From NCBI GenBank assembly GCA_949317995.1, contig OX439035.1, forward strand, positions 4,215,227-4,279,226: a stretch of DNA of 64,000 bases, written 5' to 3'. The notes beneath the pieces are model-generated. The model worked only from the letters and a program-made list of their open reading frames with translations. It did not search any database and was not told the DNA's origin. Below are positions 32,281 to 45,644 of this stretch, one piece after another. Every line of letters begins with the position of its first letter. The stretch's first letter is position 1. The DNA is from Acholoe squamosa. Taxonomy: Eukaryota; Annelida; Polychaeta; Phyllodocida; Polynoidae. The translations under genes and the position numbers were made by a program.

Positions 32281-35200
32281 ATGAAGTTACTGACATGTAA
32301 AAACACTCCTCCCATCGGTAAGTACATCACTACATGTATCATTGATGATTGTATGATCTAGAATGAGTTTTTGTCACTCACTGTCAGTGTGAGTGTCACT
32401 TGACTTGTGTCTAGACCTACCAACCGGTCCCTAGCCTGGCCTAGGCATATGATGTTTATAGGGACCGGCTCCTCTCTATTATGAGACCTTTCAGCTACTG
32501 CCCATGCACAATTCGTCCTGGGTTAATAAATTTCAATTTTTCCTATCTTACCATAATGATGATAATCATAGGATCCCCAAACTTTCAGCGAAGCTAAAAG
32601 AGGGTTGGATGTATGTATATCTAAATTTGTAGAAGGATTGGTTAAGGATTGAATGCATTAGAGTTGCGTGGAGAGTGCTCCCGCAGGACTGAAACATTTG
32701 CCAATATAAGTATCCCACACTGTACACAGCTCCTGAGCGGCAGACAGTGTGGAAACCCCCACACTATTTGTGTCAGACACTGACTCTGTCTGTGCAGTCT
32801 GTGGCACTGTCACTGTCACTTACTCCGTAGACACCCTGAGGGAACCTCAGAAACCAAAGGTGTCTGTTGTGTTGGTAGTCTATCTACTCTGCCAGATTGG
32901 CAGAGTGCCCAGTTTTCACGGAAGTACTTACTGTCAGGTCCAATGCTTTCACCAACACTTCCCTAAATTATTAATGTATATACAAATTTTAATGCACACA
33001 GCACTTGAAATACACAGAAGTTACAATCCAGGTCGTTTCTACTTTCCTCAGTAAACAGCATGGCCTTCCATGTTGGAGACTGCACTCTGAACATAAACAT
33101 GCCTGATTTATTGGAAATACTTCATGCTTCGACCACTTTAAGTTGCTGTACATGAAAACTACATGTTTGCAAATAGGAGGGACAATTTCCAGGAAGTGAC
33201 ATTGAGTACTTAGTTCAGAATAACCATGTGTTTGTGCCACTATAGACTTGTATACATGTTGGATCCTGCCTGTGAGCAGGCAGGTGTTTCGGCCTACTGT
33301 CACTTTGCCTGTGTCAAGCTGTGGGACAAGCCTAGAGGCTAGGCCAGAAGGCCCCTTGACCCGGGCCTCAGCCTCGACCAGCGGCTTAAATTCTAGTTCA
33401 ATAGCCTGGCATCACCTCTACATTTCACTGGATCATGGATGGATGTGTATTCCACTTAAATTGATTGAAGTGAGTCCACTGATTAAAGTGGGATGTGTAT
33501 TGGACCTTGTCCTAGCTCAGTAGCTGTACCAATTCAAAAGTATAATTCAGGCGGCCCTTAAAAATATGTCCGTTTCCTGTCCAGAGGGTGGAATTTTTCA
33601 GAACCATGAGGGAGGGAGGAAAAACATTTTTTTTAGGAAAATATTTTTATTTGTTATGAACTTCAAAAGGGGGACGGCATGAAATTGTCATGACATTTTA
33701 AGATTTTGTGATTGGAAACCTAGTTTCTTGTGCTGAAGGCGAAAAGAAAAATCTTTTTTTCAGAACTCAGGAAAAAAAATTCCCATTCTCACAAAAAATT
33801 TCACCAGGCCTCTGGACAGGAAACGAACATATTTTTAAGGGTGGCCTCAGACTTTAGTTGTTCAAAGGTCCATAGCCTAGGAAAATAAATTCTGCTGTAA
33901 TACGGGGCACAGGGCTTGTTTATAGTCTCACCCTTTTCTTGTCAAGAAGGCATTAAAAAGATGTTCACCGCAAATGGATCACAATTTTTTGGCCACTTAT
34001 ACTCGGAATTTCTTTGAAGTTTCAAGTGCCAGTGATGCCGAAATGACGCCGACTATTGCCGGTGTAGAATTGTAACGGCCAGCGTAGCCCCTTGGGGCGC
34101 AGGCCAAGATGGCCTGGCATGATCTCAGCTTTCCAATGGTGAAGAATTTTTCAAATTGGCCCATTAGAAGCAAAGATAGGGAAATTCTTGTGAATTTGTT
34201 TTACCGTAATCTCCTGCGTATAAGGCGCGTCTTATACGGGGGGTTTTAGTTCTCATTGGATCCACAAGGGGGACACCAAGACCTTTCTTTTGATATCTTA
34301 CATGCCCCGTTGGTCATAATATGACATAAGGGGGCCCAGGAGGGTCTGGGGTGGCCCAAGCTACCCATAGGTTTTTGAATTTTGAAAATTCATTCAGTAG
34401 AACCAAAGTTATGAATTTTTCATTTTTTTTGAAAATTTTCCAAAACTCTATGTGCGCCTTATACGCGGGCTGCGCCTTATACGCGGGAGATTACGGTATA
34501 TTTAAAAGTTTTCTTATTTCTTTGAGTTTAAATGGGTACATATGGCCTGTGTGAGAGGCCTATGGTAGGGTTCAGTGTTTTCGGCAACACTGAAGTGCAC
34601 AGGCCTCAGTAGAACTCACTGGTACCAACCTCCAGAAATGGCCGTGCCCTTTACACAATCCGCTACACCGACTTAGCTGGTTTAGTTAGCAGCCAATAAG
34701 ATAACACCAACTCTTTACTGCGTTCCTCCCAGGGGGCAGGTGGTACCCATCAGATAACTGTTATCAGTGATAACTGCTGGACATCAGCTTCAGCAATGGC
34801 CACGCCCATTGGACACTCCGCTACCTCAGTATAGTGTATAATGCTATATCCATTAACCTACAGGAGTTTTACTGACAGCTGAGTATGTCAAGGGAGACTT
34901 GGACGTCACGTTAGAGGAAGGCCAGGCCAACAACCTCATTGTCAACAGGTAAGATTTTATAGACAAATAATGGAATGAATAACCCGCAAATTCCCGAATA
35001 TAAGCCGCACCTTTATAAGGTGCTATAAGCTACATCTGCGGCTTTGTAGGTTTAGTGCTTTTTAAATGTAATTACATGTTATAAATGCTTGATGATAGTC
35101 TTAATGATACAATCGACTGGTTCACAGGGTGAAATTCGCTATGTTGATAATCTCTCCAAGGGGAAAAAATGACATGAAGGTGATTTAAAAAAAAGTGTAT

Positions 35201-37848
35201 AGTTACAATCAATCCTTACATGTAGTACCGTAAAACGCCACATATAAGCTGCGGCTTATAGGCCATTTCAGACTCTACTTACGGCTTATGTGATTTACCT
35301 AAACAAGGAGTGTGGCTTATAGGCCATTTCAGACTCTACTTACGGCTTATATGATTTACCTAAACAAGGAGTGTGGCTTATAGGCCATTTCAGACTCGAC
35401 TTACGGCTTATGTGATTTACCTAAACAAGGAGTGCGGCTTATAGGCCATTTCAGACTCTACTTACGGCTTATATGATTTACCTAAACAAGGAGTGTGGCT
35501 TATAGGCCATTTCAGACTCGACTTACGGCTTATATGATTTACCTAAACAAGGAGTGTGGCTTATAGGCCATTTCAGACTCTACTTACGGCTTATATGATT
35601 TACCTAAACAAGGAGTGCGGCTTATAGGCCGTTTCAGACTCTACTTACGGCTTATATGATTTACCTAAACAAGGAGTGTGGCTTATAGGCCATTTCAGAC
35701 TCGACTTACTGCTTATGTGATTTACCTAAACAAGGAGTGCGGCTTATAGGCCATTTCAGACTCTACTTACGGCTTATATGATTTACCTAAACAAGGAGTG
35801 CGGCTTATAGGCGAGGTTCTGTAAAAAGGCACTAAAAGAGCATTTTTCAAGCCCAAGGTGCGGCTACTGGTACTAGATTCTTCTAAAGTTAGGGTCGGGG
35901 CTTTATATGCGGGGGTTTTTTGCAGCACTTATATATCTCTGGTGCCGATGTTCCCATTCTCAATTGTGCAATCACCCCGTCTATGGGTGATATCCTTAGG
36001 CCACACCAAAAAATTAAGTTGGTCTTCGGATCGCCCTCTCCATATTTTCGGAAATACAAATTTTTTTTTCTATGATAAAAATCTTGTCTACGGATTTCGC
36101 TCGCTTCAGTTTCTACACGTTTTCTCACTTTCCCACCAAGGAATTCATTGGACGCCAAAAAATTCTTTTAAAAAAAAAAAAAAATTTGCTCGCTCGCACC
36201 ATTTTTTCAAAACCAAAATCCGTAGACCAACTTCCTGAAGTTTCATACACAAACATTTTAAGCACCCCAATATCTAAACACCCCTCTACTCGCTTTTGAG
36301 GAAATAAATTTTTTTTTGAGGAAATCATGTTGACTATGATCATGTCAAAAACAACTTAACGTATTTGCGCATAAAATGTATGTTTAGTAGTTAAGAGTTT
36401 AATTAGGCTTCAAAAATTGAAATATTTTGGTAAATTTAAGTCAAGGATATGAGCCAAAAGAGGGTGTGTGTGCTTGTGAGGGTATGTGCGCTTATTACGT
36501 CGAATGTGGTATGCCCGCCAGATGTCCAACAGTCTGAAGCGAGTTATTCAGAGATCTTGATGAGTCTTGTTAACTTTCAGCAATGTCTCGTTCAATGCGC
36601 CAGCCTCCATTTCGCGGTACTTGGCCAGGGCTGCTCCGGCTAAAGCTCTGTATGGGCAAAACAACCTGCAGCACTCTGAGGTATGTCTTTTCTCATGAAC
36701 TAACTGAGGTTTGTCTCTTTATCGGGAAGTAACAGAACCCCTGGTTATCCATGGTAATAGAAAACATGAACTAGTTGAGCCTTGACAATCTCATTGATTT
36801 ACGCTATCCCATAGTCCTCAGCTTGAAAAATAGAATTATACAGTAAAATTCCTTTAAAACAAAATTTCGTTTGCCCCAAATGAACTTCATAAAATTTCTA
36901 AAGTAAAATTGTCCTTTTATAATCAAATATGTCTACACAACATTAAGTGCTTTCAAATCTAGAAAATACAACATGCATAATGACAACACTTATCAAACAA
37001 ACTAGACATGGTCATATACGTATATAATTTCTACATAAAATCATATTTCTTGATTGGTATAGATATTGGCCTGCTTGCGAATTTTGGGATTGAACTGTTA
37101 TACTAATCCATTAATGTTTAACCAAGGTAACATGAAAACATTTAATAAAAAAAAAAAAAGAAAACACATAACATTACTATGTTTAGGTTGACCACTGGCT
37201 TGAGTTCAGTTACGGACGTCTCTCGTGTACCTCGGAGGTACAGGACGCGCTGCTTTACCTGGACCAGGTCCTTGGTCCCGTCACCTTCCTCGTCGGACAT
37301 GATGTCACCATCGCTGACTTCTCCGTCTGGGGAGTCCTCAGAGGTCAGTGTCAACCATGTCCATTGGTTTGCACCATACACCAGTGATGCTGTCCAGCAC
37401 CAATTGCTGGGGAGTCGAGCACCTCATTGATGTATCAGGCCACCGTTAAAAAACATAGCAGTTACCTGTCCACAGGGTGGGATTTTTTAGACCCATGAGG
37501 GAGGGAGGGAAAAACTTTTGTTTGAGAAAAACTAAACTTTTGTCATGAACATTAAAAGGGCTGCCATCAAGTTCATGTCATGAATATTGTTAAGTTCACA
37601 GTCCAGCTATTGTGTTTTTTTAATGCTAACATGTATCTGATATGTGGTTTCATAATCTGTTATTTGTAATAAATAGATATAGAAAATGAATTGTGTTTTC
37701 AGCGAGTCCACTGTGGGCCCAGCTCTTGGCGACTGGTGAGGCGCCTAAGAACGTGGCCCGTTACTACAAGTTCCTAGCCGCGCAGGACAAGTTTGTTACG
37801 GTCAATAAGAAAGTGCCTGAAGTGAAGGCACCAAATCAGAAACCCCAG
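32281..37848 (+). CDS. EPRS1: EPRS exons 1-5: N-terminal GST-like domain
   Basis: Exons: 32281-32317, 34864-34948, 36581-36680, 37187-37343, 37703-37848 (cumulative 175 codons). Start ATG at 32281 gives [13 protein letters not shown], then [38 protein letters not shown], then the GST-C signature-like [19 protein letters not shown] and [13 protein letters not shown]. This domain mediates docking in the multi-synthetase complex of animals. Exon 1 is only 37 nt; the first intron is 2.5 kb. The start is set by homology to the N terminus of animal EPRS. Confidence 0.94.
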
Positions 37849-40800
37849 GTAGGTGGGAGATTTCAGCACAGGTGATGTATGAATGCATCATGCCCATTGG
37901 TCGTCACAATGCATGAATGCATCACGCCCATTGGTCGTCACAATGCATGAATGCATCACGCCCATTGGGTGTCATGATGCATCAATGTATCATGCCCATT
38001 GGTAGTCATCATGCATGAATGCATCATGCCCATTTGTCGTCACAATGCATGAATGCATCACGCCCATTGGTCGTCATGATGCATGAATGCTTCATGCCCA
38101 TTGGGTGTCATGATGCATCAATGTATCATGCCCATTGGTAGTCATCATGCATGAATGCATCATGCCCATTGGTCGTCATGATGCATTGATGCATCATGCC
38201 CATTGGTAGTCATGATGCATGAATGCTTCATGCCCATTGGGTGTCATGATGCATGAATGCATCATGCCCATTGGTCGTCATGATGCATTAATGCATCATG
38301 CCCATTGGTCGTCATGATGCATGAATGCATCATGCCCATTGGTCGTCATGATGCATGAATGCATCATGCCCATTGGTCGTCACGATGCATTAATGCATCA
38401 TGCCCATTGGTCGTCACGATGCATGAATGCATCATGCCCATTGGTCGGCATGATGCATGAATGCATCATTCCCATTGGGTGTCATGATGCATCAATGCTT
38501 CATGCCCATTGGTCGGCATGATGCATTCATACTAGTAAGCACTTCATTAGCGGTCGTGCCCTCGTATATAAGGTGCACTCTAAGTTATTGACAATCTATA
38601 AGCTGCATCTTATCAATACATGTAGTGAGAAGCAGCTCCATTCCCGCTCATAGCCAATAAGCCGGTTCATGTATAAGGCGCCACATGTATCCAGAGATTT
38701 ACGGCACTAAGCCGAGATTTATCTGATATGAACCCTTCACACTATGGTATGAATAATGGTGTGATATTTTCCTCACTGCAGCAAAAAGAACGTAAGGAGG
38801 AGGGAAAGTTTATTGACCTGCCGGGAGCCGAGAAGGGCAAGGTGATCGTCCGATTCCCACCGGAGGCAAGCGGGTATGTAGTAGTACTGTTTTCATTGGC
38901 TCAGTGTATCTACTTAGTCTATACTGTCGGGTTGGCAGTGTCGTTTTCCAAGAGCAGTCATCCAGTTTCCAATCTCAATTTTCATTCAACATTTCCAAAT
39001 AAAGTTTCCAAAAACACATGCAGATGGATGAACAAGATGTTATTGTGTCCATCAGACACAAAAAAATGAAGAAAACCCGAAGTAAACCCACCATTTTTTT
39101 TTTTTTGTTTTTTGAAATAAGTAATGGTTTCAGGTCCAATTTTCCTTGTTGGGATGCCCCCATATATCTAACTACGAAAATGATTTCCCATTCAATGATT
39201 TCCCTCTGTTCTCATATAGATACTGCTGAGTATTTACTGGGCCTTCTGTGCTTCACCACACACCCAGTTTTCTATATTGTAGCTCTTTATGAATAACCTG
39301 AAAAAAACTCGTCTTCTTCCAGCTACCTGCATGTTGGTCATGCTAAGGCCGCGCTGCTAAACCAGTATTACCAGAATGCGTTTGAGGGAAAACTCATCAT
39401 GAGGTTTGACGATACAAACCCCGCCAAGGAAAGCTCCGAGTTTGAACAGGTATTTAGGAGATTATTATGACTAAATACACAAAATATACTCATTTAGAAA
39501 AGAATTATATTCCTTGCACTGCTATAAACACATGAATAAAAGTATTTGAATGAAAGAACTTAATGAATATTTTATGTGTACAACTATGATTTTGATAATC
39601 TCCATTACCTACTTAAATAAGAAAAAAAATCCTTATTATTACATAGAGTGAAAAATGAAATTTGGATAAAAAGAAGAAGCTTTGCAGCCATTCTTACACA
39701 AACAAAATGTAATTGAAATTTTAGTAAAAAAAAGATATTAATGATTTTTAAATGTATATTCCTAAATTTGAGAAAATTTCTTCCCTTTTTTTCCCACCCA
39801 TTACAGGTGATCCTTGAGGACCTTAAGATGCTGGGTATAAAGCCAGATATCTTCACGCACACGTCGGACAGCTTCGACCTGATCCAGTCGTATTGTGAGA
39901 AGATGTTGGCTAATGGGATGGCATACTGCGACGACACCGAGCCTGAACAGATGAAGAAGGAACGCGAGGAGCGTGCAGAGTCAGTCAACCGCAACAACAG
40001 TAAGTTTTACCGTAGTCTCTCGTGTCTTAAACGCAGGGTTTTAATTTTCCCTGGATCCGCAAGAGGAAAACTAAGACCTTTCTTTTGATATTTTACACTT
40101 CCACTAAGTCCTAATAGGACATAGGGGGGGTTCAGGGGGGTCCTGGAGCCCTAGCTACACATACCTTTTTCAATTTTAAAAATCCATTCAGTGGAACAAA
40201 AGTTACGAATTTTTCATTTCTTTGACTTTATTCTAAAACTCTAGGTGTGTCTTATATGTGGGATGCGCCTTATACACGGGAGATTATGGTACATTTATAG
40301 GCACACACTGGAAGAATAATACTGAAACAAGAGTAACTTTTACATGTAAAGATCTATGTGCCGGTTTTTGCCGACTCGTATGCATAATGCATTAACGAAA
40401 TGCACCACATCGGTGAGTACTATGGGCGAGCTGTCAAATTTGATTACCATATTTGATGCAATGAGCACCCAGGGTTCTGATAAAATTATTTCTATGATAC
40501 TTTGGGTTGGACATCGAATATGGTAGATCATGTGCTGAATTACTAATTAATGAAATAAAACAAAAATCAAGAACTATAAACATTTTTCAGCCCCAGAGAA
40601 GAACTTCTCCATGTGGGAGGAAATGAAGAAGGGGACGGAGTTTGGACAGAAATGTGCCGTGCGTGCCAAGATAGACATGAAGTCAGACAACGGCTGTATG
40701 CGGGACCCGACCATTTACCGCTGTAAGAACGAGGTCCATGTACGCACCGGCACCAAGTATAAGTATGTATCTGTATTAACATAAAAACTTTACGTACCGT

Positions 40801-43800
40801 AAGATGGTCATAAGCCGATCTTTTTTTCCTCTAAAATCGACTTATAACATTTTCTGAAAGTCTACTCCCAGCTACTCATGGCAGGGGTCGGCGTATGACC
40901 AAGGTTTTACTTTGTAAGCTAAATCTTTATTGATATTTTGGTGCAAGTTCACTACATTCATCCGGCCGTATCATGTTTTACTCTCCACTCACTCTTGGTT
41001 GAGTGATGAGAAAAAATAACAGGCTCACATTGAGGGTTGTAGTTTTCCACACAAAAAAAAAAGAAAGAAAAAGAAGAAATTCCTGTGTCATAATTGGTCA
41101 AGCCAGTGACAACAGTACTAGAGCCGCCACATCTATCAGTCCACCGGATGATATCGCAGTATAGGTCAAACCTGGAAGTTTGAAGAAGCTTTTAAGTTGA
41201 TTTTCTCTGATAAAATGTATCAAAACCCCAACTACTTTTAGAATGTGAGTTTGAGGGGATACATTTTGCTAATTGGAAATATATTACTATATATGTACAT
41301 TATTTATCAAATGAATTTTCATATAAAGTTTTTCATTAAGTGGATTTTGTGTCACCAACACCAGTTTTTGGAAACCTTCTAGAAAAAAAGTTGATAACGG
41401 GTAATGCTATTTACATCAACTATAATCTAATTTTTCAGAAAGGACCTTAGGGAGTGGTCATTTTTTAACAACAGGGGGGACGGGAAAATTTCAGACCTCT
41501 CCACGCACACAGAATTTCACCGACCCCCCCCCCCCCCTGATGTTAAAAAAATGACCACTCCCTTAGGTAGATATTTCTTAGATGGTAATATTATCAATAG
41601 AACTTATCAAATTGTGTTTGATTGATTTGCCTTGGTGCTTATCAAACCCTTTACGGTAGTCCTTCTAATAAGCATACACCCCATTTTTTGGACCATAAGC
41701 GCCCTCCCCTGGTGTCAAATCATGCAAATGAAGGGTAGAAATACAGATTTTTAGGGCGTCAGGGGATGCGCTTATTCGAATTATCTTTGTTTTAGGATTT
41801 GAGCTTCTCAAAAATATTTCCTCAGAGCTTAAAGTAAATACCCCAGTATGCTTAAATTAGCTATTGCTATTTCTAAGATTCCCCTATAAGGCAAATGCTG
41901 ATTTAGAATAATAATGATTGAAAAATCAATAGATAAGAAAAGGGGACAAAAGGAATTTTGTGTAGGATAATGCACGGCTGCCTACAAATCTAGTGCGTTG
42001 TATTTTAGACTTTTCTCTCAAGCAAGAATATAAAATCTCTTTTCTCTGTAAAAAGAAAAAAAAAGGTGGGGGGGTGCCCCTCCCTTTTCTAAATCCAGGA
42101 TCCACTATTGAATTCGTCCTTTTTGTCATCCAGGCTTCCCTAGCGCATTTTTAACCCTTTAAGGACCGCTAATGCATCACGCACATTGGTCGTCATGATG
42201 CACCAATGAAGTGCTGATGATACTGCTCGCCAGCACTTCATTGGAGCATCATGATGACCCTCCAGGAGTTTGTATATCAGTCACATAGGGTCAGCATGAT
42301 GCATGAGTGTAGCTCTGGCGAGTAACTCGCCATGGCTACCACGACGACCAATGGGCATGATGCATTAATGCATCAGCAGCCCTTTAAGGGTTAAAGGGGT
42401 CTCTGTCTTCCTTTCCTGTCCTCTCTGAGTGTCTGGTGTCCGTACCATATTGACCCGTTAACCACCGGGTCTCGAGTAAAATAAGCACCTCTCCCCTATA
42501 AGCACTGCGGATAAAGTGTGATTGAAATCAATAAGCGCCCAGGCGCTTATATATATGGGCTACAGTGGTATGATTTTTTATAAAAGCACACATTCATCTC
42601 TTTATCTCATCTTTCTTGTCCCCTCCTACATGTGTCCGATGTCCACATGCACGGTCATGAACGCATGTGTTTTGTTAGTGAAATTAATGTCTAATCTAGT
42701 TTTCTCGCCATGAATATGGCCTTAGCTGTTAAAAAGGTCATTCAATAAGCATTGCTCATTCTTTCTATCCTCCTTTCAGGGTGTATCCGACATATGACTT
42801 TGCGTGTCCCATCGTGGACAGCGTGGAGGGAGTGACTCATGCGCTGAGGACCACTGAGTACCATGACCGTGACCCACAGTTCTACTGGTTCATCGACCAA
42901 CTTGGTGAGTTTTTGATGAACCCGGAGACCGCCAAAGTTTCTACATATTGTAACCTTAGTGCAAGAAGGATGTAACTGACATTTTGGCAAAAATTAGATT
43001 TCTTCTGTTTTAATAAATTATTGACTCTTATCTAGCTACTGTGAAAGCGCTGGAGCTCTGTCTATGATATGTGTGCCTACAGGCCACAGACCAATATTGC
43101 TGTTTCCACTTTGTGATATAGTAAGTGGAACACTTCTTTTGCCCCTCCTGCAAAACCTGAAGAAAAAAATGTCAGTAACAACCTTCTTGATATAGTAATT
43201 AGGAATTCTATCATTTAGATAAAAAGTTGTCTGTAACAGCAGGTGAGGAAGTGAGCAAATTAGTTTGAACCATTTTGTGGGATGTGGAAGTTTTAACCTA
43301 ATTGTAGGTCAATCATGATATCCATCGTTTCTGTTGTTTGATGACAATCGTTCTCTTATTTTCAATTTGGTATTTTTTTTCTCTCATGTTTTTCTTTTTA
43401 ATGAGATACTTGACACTGTTGATTTTAGGTCTGCGTAAACCCTACATCTGGGAGTACGCTCGACTTAATCTCCAGAACACGGTGATGTCTAAACGTAAAC
43501 TCACCTGGTTCGTCAACGAGGGCATCGTAGACGGCTGGTAAGTCAGAAATACTGTTCCCTGTATCAATGTGCTATACACAGGTGACATAACTCTTTAAAC
43601 CTTTAAGGGCTAGTCACCCAGGAGTGTATTATTGGCCCAGGGTCATTTGCGGCGCCTTTTCAGTAAAAAAACTGATGATCATGAATTGGAACTTTATAAG
43701 GGAATTGCTCATTGTAATTGGGGGATAATTAAACAATAAAATCATGGAAACATGTTCTTTAGGATCTAGTCTTTCATTGTACATGCACAATTCCCAAAAA

Positions 43801-45597
43801 AGAAATGTTTTTACCTACTTTCTCGTGAAAACGAGGCTCCATAGGATTGTATTGGGCAGTCAATTACGGCGGTCGACAGGGGATCGAAATAACACAGTGT
43901 ATTATGAAGAATTCCCATAACTGCGATTACCTTCATTCATGTCCATTGGTCGTCATGATGCACCAATGAAGTGGTGGTAAGACTGCTCGCTAGCACTTCA
44001 TTGGAGCATCATATTGAGCCTGCAGAGTATATATACCCCGTAGAGTCGTCATGATTGCGGCTCTTTCAGGCCTGCATTAATGCACAGGGACAACAAGATG
44101 TACAATAAGCCTTTAAAGGGATATGAATTCAATAAGCCTTTAAAGGGATATGAATTCAGAAAGAACAAAGGTTAAATACCAATTTAAAAGGAACATGTCA
44201 TGTATAGTTACCATGAGTGTGGAGGCGTGTGAGTCAAGTCTTACAAGAAGATAAGAAAATCTAAAAAATAAAAAGGCAAAGGAAAATCTTAAAGTCGATT
44301 ATCAAACTTGTCTTGAGTGTGTCAAAGTTGAATATCTAGGTGTTTTGAATGTATAATTGATTCCAATGTAACCCGTTCCTTTGTAGGGATGATCCACGTT
44401 TCCCCACAGTGCGCGGTGTGCTACGCCGGGGTATGACCGTCGAGGGGCTCAAACAGTTCGTCATTGCTCAGGTGGGTTTACAGCAGGCTATATATAACCT
44501 TACACCTACAGCACTGCAAACCATTATATTAAGAGTAATCGTAATATATTGGATATCAGTGACACTTCTACTGAATCATTGAATCGTCGTATCTGCATTT
44601 TCCCAGTTTTGCAGGAGATGCAAATGAAGTGCTCTAATTACTATAGCACACAGTTGATACAATAATAATTTACTGGGGCCTGTTGGCACACATATCATAG
44701 ACAGAGCCTCAATACTTTCATAGTAGCTAGATAAGGGTCAATACATGTTAAAACAGAAGAAATCTCAATTTTGCAAAAATGTCAGTTACAACCTTCTTGC
44801 ACTAAGGCAGCAGAATGCAAATCTCCAATCCAATTTCTCCAGGGTTCGTCTCGGTCGGTGGTGATGATGGACTGGGAAAAGATCTGGTCGTTTAACAAGA
44901 AGGTGATCGACCCTGTCGCTGCACGCTACACGGCCGTGCAGTCTGCGGGCGCTGTCGAGGTCCGAGTGTCTGGAGTCACCGAGGAGAAGAAACAGGTCCA
45001 GAAACACCCTAAGGTCAGTAAGCATGTTTTGCAGCTCAGACGTCGTCATGATTTTACTTTACATTATCCTATGATCCAATTCAAATATTGAACCAGAGAT
45101 TATGTTGAATATTTAATAATGATAGGTCTGCATTGAGAATCAGAATGATTAACAGAATATTGAAAATCTATAAGCAGGATATAGTTTAGTTTTCTAGGTC
45201 CCTCTCAGACTTGAATTGCTGTCACGTTCAAGCCTTCTGTCTCTTCCTTCTGTAAACGGTGTTTATCTGATATTTTGAAGTTCCAAGGCCCTATACATTC
45301 ATATAGGAAAAAAAAAACATGGTTTTGGGCCGATATCGGACCATTTAAGGAATTGTCTTGCTCTGTGACTTTCATCCCTGGAATGAGGGCCGGTCTCAAA
45401 CAAGGGGGGGTATAGGGGAGCTGATTTGACTTTTAAGCATTGAAAATAGACCTTGAATAAGCTCCTGTCTTGTATAAAGGCCGGGGGTAATCACATCTCC
45501 AAATATATATTGGCGCTGAGGAGGTTTATCATGATGATACAGTATTTTTGGAATCAAAACTCTGCTGAGAAACCTCTCTCTTTCCACATGTCTCTCA

Positions 45598-45644
<47 letters not shown>

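Larger units (their letters stand above)
32318..34863. other. EPRS intron 1, contents
   Basis: 33361-33480 shares 'cagcggcttaaattctag' type sequence with 28430-28500. 33553-33846 is a GGCCACCC MITE. 34090-34610 is a dispersed repeat interrupted by the MITE at 34202-34498. 34625-34830 is a repeat related to 14515-14690 and 18770-18870. The first 1.2 kb shows nothing recognisable. Confidence 0.6.
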
